Of a DNA stretch of 64,000 bases, positions 59,052 to 64,000 are shown one piece after another (the first letter of the stretch is position 1; each line of letters begins with the position of its first letter). Where the stretch lies: positions 3,739,381-3,803,380 of the forward strand of contig JADWOT020000009.1 of NCBI GenBank assembly GCA_036345935.2, written 5' to 3'. Source of the DNA: Taenia hydatigena (lineage: Eukaryota; Platyhelminthes; Cestoda; Cyclophyllidea; Taeniidae). The notes beneath the pieces were generated by a model that did not search any database, was not told where the DNA came from, and saw only the letters and a program-made list of their open reading frames with translations. The position numbers and the translations under genes are program-made.

Positions 59052-62000
59052 ATGAGCGTGTTTAAATTCCGAGGTGAGCTCATTGGGCATACCAGTGATG
59101 TAAGAGGACTTTGTTGTCTTCGAGATGGCACACTTGTCTCGTCTTCGCGAGATATGTCGGTTCGGTCCTGGAAACTTGATAAGTATGCTCATTTCGACTG
59201 TACAATCATCATTTCATCTAAGCATAGCGTCAACTTGGGGATTGTGATTGATGCGTTGATATTTTCATAATTCGTTCTAGCCGTGTATGACTTAGTTTTG
59301 GGTTCACTTTTTATTAGCGAAGTTCTTTTTTCCAATTTTAGAAGAACAGCTAGTACCAGTGAAGGCAAAGTTTATGCTAAACACGACAATTATGTAACGA
59401 TAGTAGTGTACGCGAAACCCACAGAAACGTTTCCAAATGGCCTTATATTGACGGGCTCAAACGATAATCTCATTCGGGCATTTTTTGAAGACGAGTCAGA
59501 TCCGGTTTTCGTCCTGTATGGGCATACTGACACAGGTTTGTTTGAATTAAATTCGTGGTTTTACCCATTAGTTTGCACACTTGATTCCAATATTGATGGC
59601 CTTATTGCAAGCGGTTCATGGGATTCCACAGCAAGATTATGGAATTACGATACTTGCATCGGCAAACTCCAGCGTAAGCCCTTTTGGCCCTTTGGTTTTC
59701 GTTTTAACTTTGTTCTCAACTTACTTGGATGACTATTATAGGTCCAGGGACGACGATATGGGCAGTTACGTTCCTACCACATTCTCATCCAGATGAATAT
59801 CTAATCGCCACAGGCTCGTCAGATGCGGTAATAGCTATTTGGCGCATACCAAGCGCCAAGCTCGATCAAGGTTCCCTCACTTACGAATCAGTAACGCCTG
59901 CAAGACTTCTCAGAGGTCACACAGACTGCGTCCGTTCCCTAGCTCTCCTTGATGCCGACCGCCTTCTCTCGGCTAGCAATGATGGAAGCCTGCGCTGTTG
60001 GAGTCTCGACTCTGGGACTTGCATCGCGGAGTTTTATGGCCATACAAGCTTTGTCTACTCCGTGGCCGTAGATCCGACCCATCATTTCATTGTCTCGTCT
60101 GGAGAAGACAGGACAGCTCGTGTCTGGTCTGTCCCGGAAGTGGGTGTTAGCTCGGTGCAGCAGCTAGAGTGTCAACAGACCATCTCCCTACCCTGTCAGA
60201 CTGCATGGTGTGTGGTGGTCACAGTCGATGGTGATATCGCTGTTGGATGCAGGTGGGTTATTTGGTTGCCATCTCTTGGGGTCCGTTTAATAAATTCTCT
60301 CACTATATGGTCCCATTTATACAGTGATAATAGGATTCGTCTGTTTTCGCGCATTCCTGAACGTCAGGCGCCGGACTCGGCTCTAGAAGCATACGACACT
60401 GAACTGGCCTCCTTTCGTGTGGCTGAGGGTACCCTTGGTGAACTTGACAGGCACAATTTGCCTGGCACTGAAGCGCTCACGATTCCTGGTAAATGGCAGT
60501 TTTTACCACTTGTGTATTTGAACGTCGTATATTTATTCAGTTGAATGTCCATAGGACTGTTATGGCGTTGCATTCAAATGTCATACTCCTTGAAATCATG
60601 CGAAGTATTATTCATTATTCATTATTTAAATAAATAGCTTGACTTTGAATTTTTTATTCAATTCGATCGTTAGGGTTCAGCTGGTCGTTTTTAGTTTTTG
60701 ATGAGACCTTTTGATTGTTGGGTTGGTTCGTTGTTTTCGGAGACTGAAGTGCTGTGCTGCCCCATAGTTGCATTATGGTGAGTGCTTTGCCTCAACAAAA
60801 GTTTTTTGTTCATGCAGTACGATAGCTAGATAATTGCTTATAGGTAATGCTGCAGAAATCATGTCAGAATAACAAGTTTCCGGCATTTTTCGGCCATGTT
60901 CGTAGAAGTAAGTTTACTGGCGTCAGTGATAGCTTTGCTTTATATTATCGGTTGATAACTGTCCACATAAGTTTATAAAGTAGATCTCATTGATATGTGC
61001 ATTTGAACTCGAGCTAGGGCTGATGTAAGTTCCTACTGGGTTTCTGTTAGTAGACACCATTTTTCCTTTAAATTAAAAGGCCGAAGTGAGGGTCAGATAA
61101 TGGTAATTCGGGAGGAGTCGGGTGTGGTGTGCTACCAGTGGTCGACGGGTGAGTCAAGGTGGGTGAAGGTCGGTGACGTTGTGGGCTCTGCGGAGCACTC
61201 CGCCTCTGGATCTAACCGCATCCTTTTCGAGGGCAAGGTCAGTGTTTCCGCTGCCCAACCCTAACTGCTATTTTCCCACCTATCCATTCCAAATCCGTGG
61301 TCGTTGCTTTTCTCCTTTATTGTAGGAGTACGATTACGTATTCACAGTTGACTTTGCTGATAATATACCCGCTGCTAAGCTGCCCTTCAACAAGGTGGAC
61401 GATCCTTGGGTGGTAGCACAAGCCTTCTTGTACAAACACAACTTACCACAGGACTACCTGGACACAGTGGCCAAGTACATAATTAAACAGGCCGGCCTGG
61501 ATGACTCTGACATCAGCAAGAGTGGTGGTAATGAGTGTTTTGATCCATTCACTGGCTCTGGTCGGTACGTCCCAACCGAGTCGACGAATCAAAAGGCCAG
61601 CTTCCATTTTCCTGCAAAAAAGTTCATCACTTTGGAGGCTATCAATATCAAATTGGTTCTGTGTGAGTTTGCTTTTGCCTTCTTTGTGAATGGGCGTTGA
61701 AAATACGAGCAAATAATCAAATACAGGTGTTTTTGTAATCCTGTCTCATAATCGATCAGATGCAGGTTTAATCGCTCTCCCTTACTCTGAAATTGAAAAC
61801 CCTGTTTCTTTAAACACTCCGATAGTGCAAACAAAGTATACCATGGTCCTATGTTAACAAATTGTAAATTTCGCTACTAATCCTTACAATACCGTTTGAA
61901 TCCGATTGCGTTATACCTCAGCCAATGGTCATGACGTTGGGAAACTTACGACTTATGACATTGAAATGGATTGAAGCTCCTATGTGTTGCTTCCACTCAG

Positions 62001-62494
62001 GTCGCTTAAATATCTTTTCTCCTGTTGAGTTATAACAGACTAGCGTTAATGGGCTAAAACGAGTTTAAATAATATAGCTGCATGATTTGAGACAATAGTT
62101 AATAAGGATAGAGCTTTCAATTTATAAATTAGGTCCACACTTCATAGTTTAATGCAGTGTGATAAAAATTCCTCTTCACTGGCTCTTTATTACATGGTAT
62201 TAGTTCGGCTCTGATCGACACTGGAATAGACCAAATAATTACCTTAAGCGTGTTGCTCCAATCGCATCATATTTCCTCCCTACGGGGTATTTCGAATAGT
62301 TTATCCATATTTTCTAACTAAAATTCTTCAATTTCCTTGGTTAGCGAAGCTGAAAGAGTTCAACGCGACTGCCCCAAAGGGCCTCTCGGTCGAAGCACTG
62401 CAGTTAGTGGAACATATGAGCCCTGAGGTGTCGGAGGAGAATGCTCTGCGTCTAACGCTGTCTGTTCTGGAGCTTGTTGAACTGTGGCCGAGTG
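59052..62494 (+). CDS. PLAA: Phospholipase A2-activating protein (WD40-PFU-PUL), 3' end outside window
   Basis: Eight exons: 59052-59182, 59342-59535, 59572-59673, 59742-60252, 60325-60488, 61080-61237, 61326-61662, 62345-62494; about 582 residues before the window ends. PLAA (yeast Doa1/Ufd3) binds ubiquitin and p97/Cdc48 and works in ubiquitin turnover and sorting. WD40 repeats fill the N-terminal half (GHTSDVRGLCC, ILTGSNDNLIRAF, ASGSWDSTARLW, GHTDCVRSLALL, SGEDRTARVW). A PFU ubiquitin-binding domain follows (GQIMVIREESGVVCYQWS, RWVKVGDVVG, DYVFTVDF, DPFTGSGRYVP). The PUL domain begins (KLKEFNATAPKGLS) and breaks off at 62494 with an open phase, so further exons lie to the right. Introns range from 36 bp (59536-59571) to more than 1.5 kb. 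Confidence 0.95.
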
Positions 62495-63675
62495 GTATGT
62501 CCACTGATAGCAACGTTATTCATGGAGATCATAACTCATCGTCTCATTAGTATTCTTACCATTACCAGCTGGACTGGATTTAAAATTTCAGCATTCCGGC
62601 TTAGTGCTTCAGAATAATCCCATGTTTCTGTTTTTTGCTTGGTGAACTTTAGCCCTTACTGTATGCGTCGAAACTTACATAGTTGGCATCAACATTTCCA
62701 CTGCACTTCCACTTTCATCTGATTTGAATGAAATGGTTTGGGCGCAGTCTTTTTACGGCTTTTTATAGTTCGTACAAGTTGCTCAAAACCATAGGACTTA
62801 TTTAATTTACGAGGGTAAACTTCATGTGATTCTGACGGGGAAGTTCTACCTTATTATATCTTAACGTATTAATGTTCGCATCTCGAGACAAGTAGTTGCT
62901 GCAAAGGTTCACTGCTTCTATTTGGAAAATCCCGCAACCATGAATAGTTGCTAAAACCTTGATTTAGGTAAATTGGGTTAATAAATTTCAGCTGAGGGGC
63001 GTACTCTGATTCTCTTCTAATGGAGTGATATCCTATCGTTTTGAGCTGTCTATATTTGATGGGAAGCTTTGCTCAACGTCGCAGTACGCGTTTATCCACT
63101 TTTCTTGAGGCCTGAAAACACGTAAGAAATGCAAATTTGCGGGAATCCCTGGTTTAAATTTAAGTCGCTTGATTAGCTTTTGGAATCTTCGACGTAGTGT
63201 CTTCTTAATGCTTAAGTACGACTTGCCAAGTAATCTTTGCCAAATTCGGACTAGCAAATGTACTATAACCCAATTATCACTAGTAGTGGATAACTGCTTA
63301 GGGCGATGAGGTTAGAATTGCATTTCTCGAAACACGCCATCAAATTTTACAATGAATCTACTTATTTTTTCTAGCTATTTTTCATTATTTTAATCTTATC
63401 ACTACAAAACAAATTTTCGGGTGATCGTAATTGTTTGCTACCATCTCTCATTGTCCTGGCAAAGGAAGCTTTCAAACATCTAAATTCGTCATGAACATGT
63501 TCTGAAGCGAATCAGTTAACCCCTGATCTATGGAAATGGATACAAGCATCACAGGTGAACGAAATGAAACCGTTTGGCATCTTTAAACAGATTCATAAGA
63601 GTAGCTTTCTGTTTTTAACCCACATTCTCCCAACTTTAACCACTAATTGGAATAGTGCCTTTGTCACTGGTAAGA
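62495..63675. other. Large PLAA intron
   Basis: No further PLAA exon was found before the window end, so this stretch is read as intron. ORFs here have no match. Confidence 0.5.
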
Positions 63676-64000
63676 GCAATTCAGTTAAATGGACCATAAG
63701 GATGCTGAAACGGTTACTAGTTTGCAACACCAAACGATTCCATACAATTCGAACTTCTCTAATGCCTGTCGGGTCAAAAATTCGATGTTCACATTCCTAT
63801 CTGCATCCAAAACTGACGCATTTTTCAGTCAGTCCTCCTCCTCGTTGACTTGCCTAAACCGTTTTCAAGCGATTTAGTTGAGAGTTGATTTGCTGTAAGG
63901 ACGACAGCTGAAATCTATTAATATTAATGAACGGTTTTGCACAAAGGGATGTTAAAATCAAATCAGAACTTGGAATTTTACCGGCATAAGTAGGCATGTC
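63676..64000 (+). repeat. Dispersed repeat, inverted partner of 40904-41228
   Basis: Reverse complement of the UBR intron segment and runs to the window edge, so its full length is not visible. It lies within the last PLAA intron. The near identity over more than 300 bp of non-coding DNA indicates a recent duplication or a young mobile repeat. Confidence 0.88.

Noticed and set aside
1..64000. tRNA, rRNA, CRISPR array, prophage or bacterial operon
   Set aside because: No tRNA T-loop plus acceptor pattern was found by eye, no regularly spaced direct repeats, and the genes are intron-bearing metazoan genes.

Overview
The window is nuclear DNA of a metazoan, most likely a taeniid tapeworm (Taenia or Echinococcus; I cannot tell which). 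Three things point there. Genes are intron-rich with very short introns of about 31-39 bp next to ordinary ones. Composition is moderately AT-rich. There are many copies of a non-coding element with about 185-bp LTRs and a 5-bp target duplication, which has the architecture of the taeniid terminal-repeat retrotransposon in miniature (Ta-TRIM). No prokaryotic, organellar, CRISPR or rRNA/tRNA feature was seen.

Layout. 1-19 kb is gene-poor: a possible ORF at the left edge, a TMEM170-like membrane protein (-, 1299-1783), an intact TRIM (1993-2895), and a three-finger Snail-type zinc-finger gene (-, 10306-11803). 19.3-27.1 kb is a compact housekeeping block: vigilin/HDLBP (-), SRP9 (+, divergent from vigilin) and NSA2 (-, convergent with SRP9). 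27.5-35.3 kb is a retroelement cluster (a second intact TRIM nested in an older LTR, plus solo and decayed LTRs) around a LARP6-like gene (-, 31856-33155). 36.4-52.2 kb is one large gene, an N-degron E3 ubiquitin ligase of the UBR1/UBR2 type with 33 exons resolved. 53-58.6 kb holds decayed, nested TRIM copies. 59.05 kb onward is PLAA (WD40, PFU and the start of PUL), which runs off the right edge.

Exon models for vigilin, SRP9, NSA2, LARP6, TMEM170-like, Snail-like and UBR were built by hand from splice signals. In each, the coding lengths sum to a multiple of three and end at a stop, which supports the joins. NSA2 comes out at exactly 260 aa, the length of the human protein.

Functionally the genes fall into RNA and translation (vigilin, SRP9, LARP6, NSA2) and ubiquitin handling (UBR ligase, PLAA). 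They look like ordinary housekeeping neighbours rather than one dedicated system. The most unusual signals are in the retroelements. Two intact TRIM copies at different target sites share the same strongly mismatched 5'/3' LTR pair, which normal reverse transcription should not produce. Solo LTRs also occur as closely spaced inverted pairs. Among the genes, vigilin has lost most of its GxxG RNA-binding loops.
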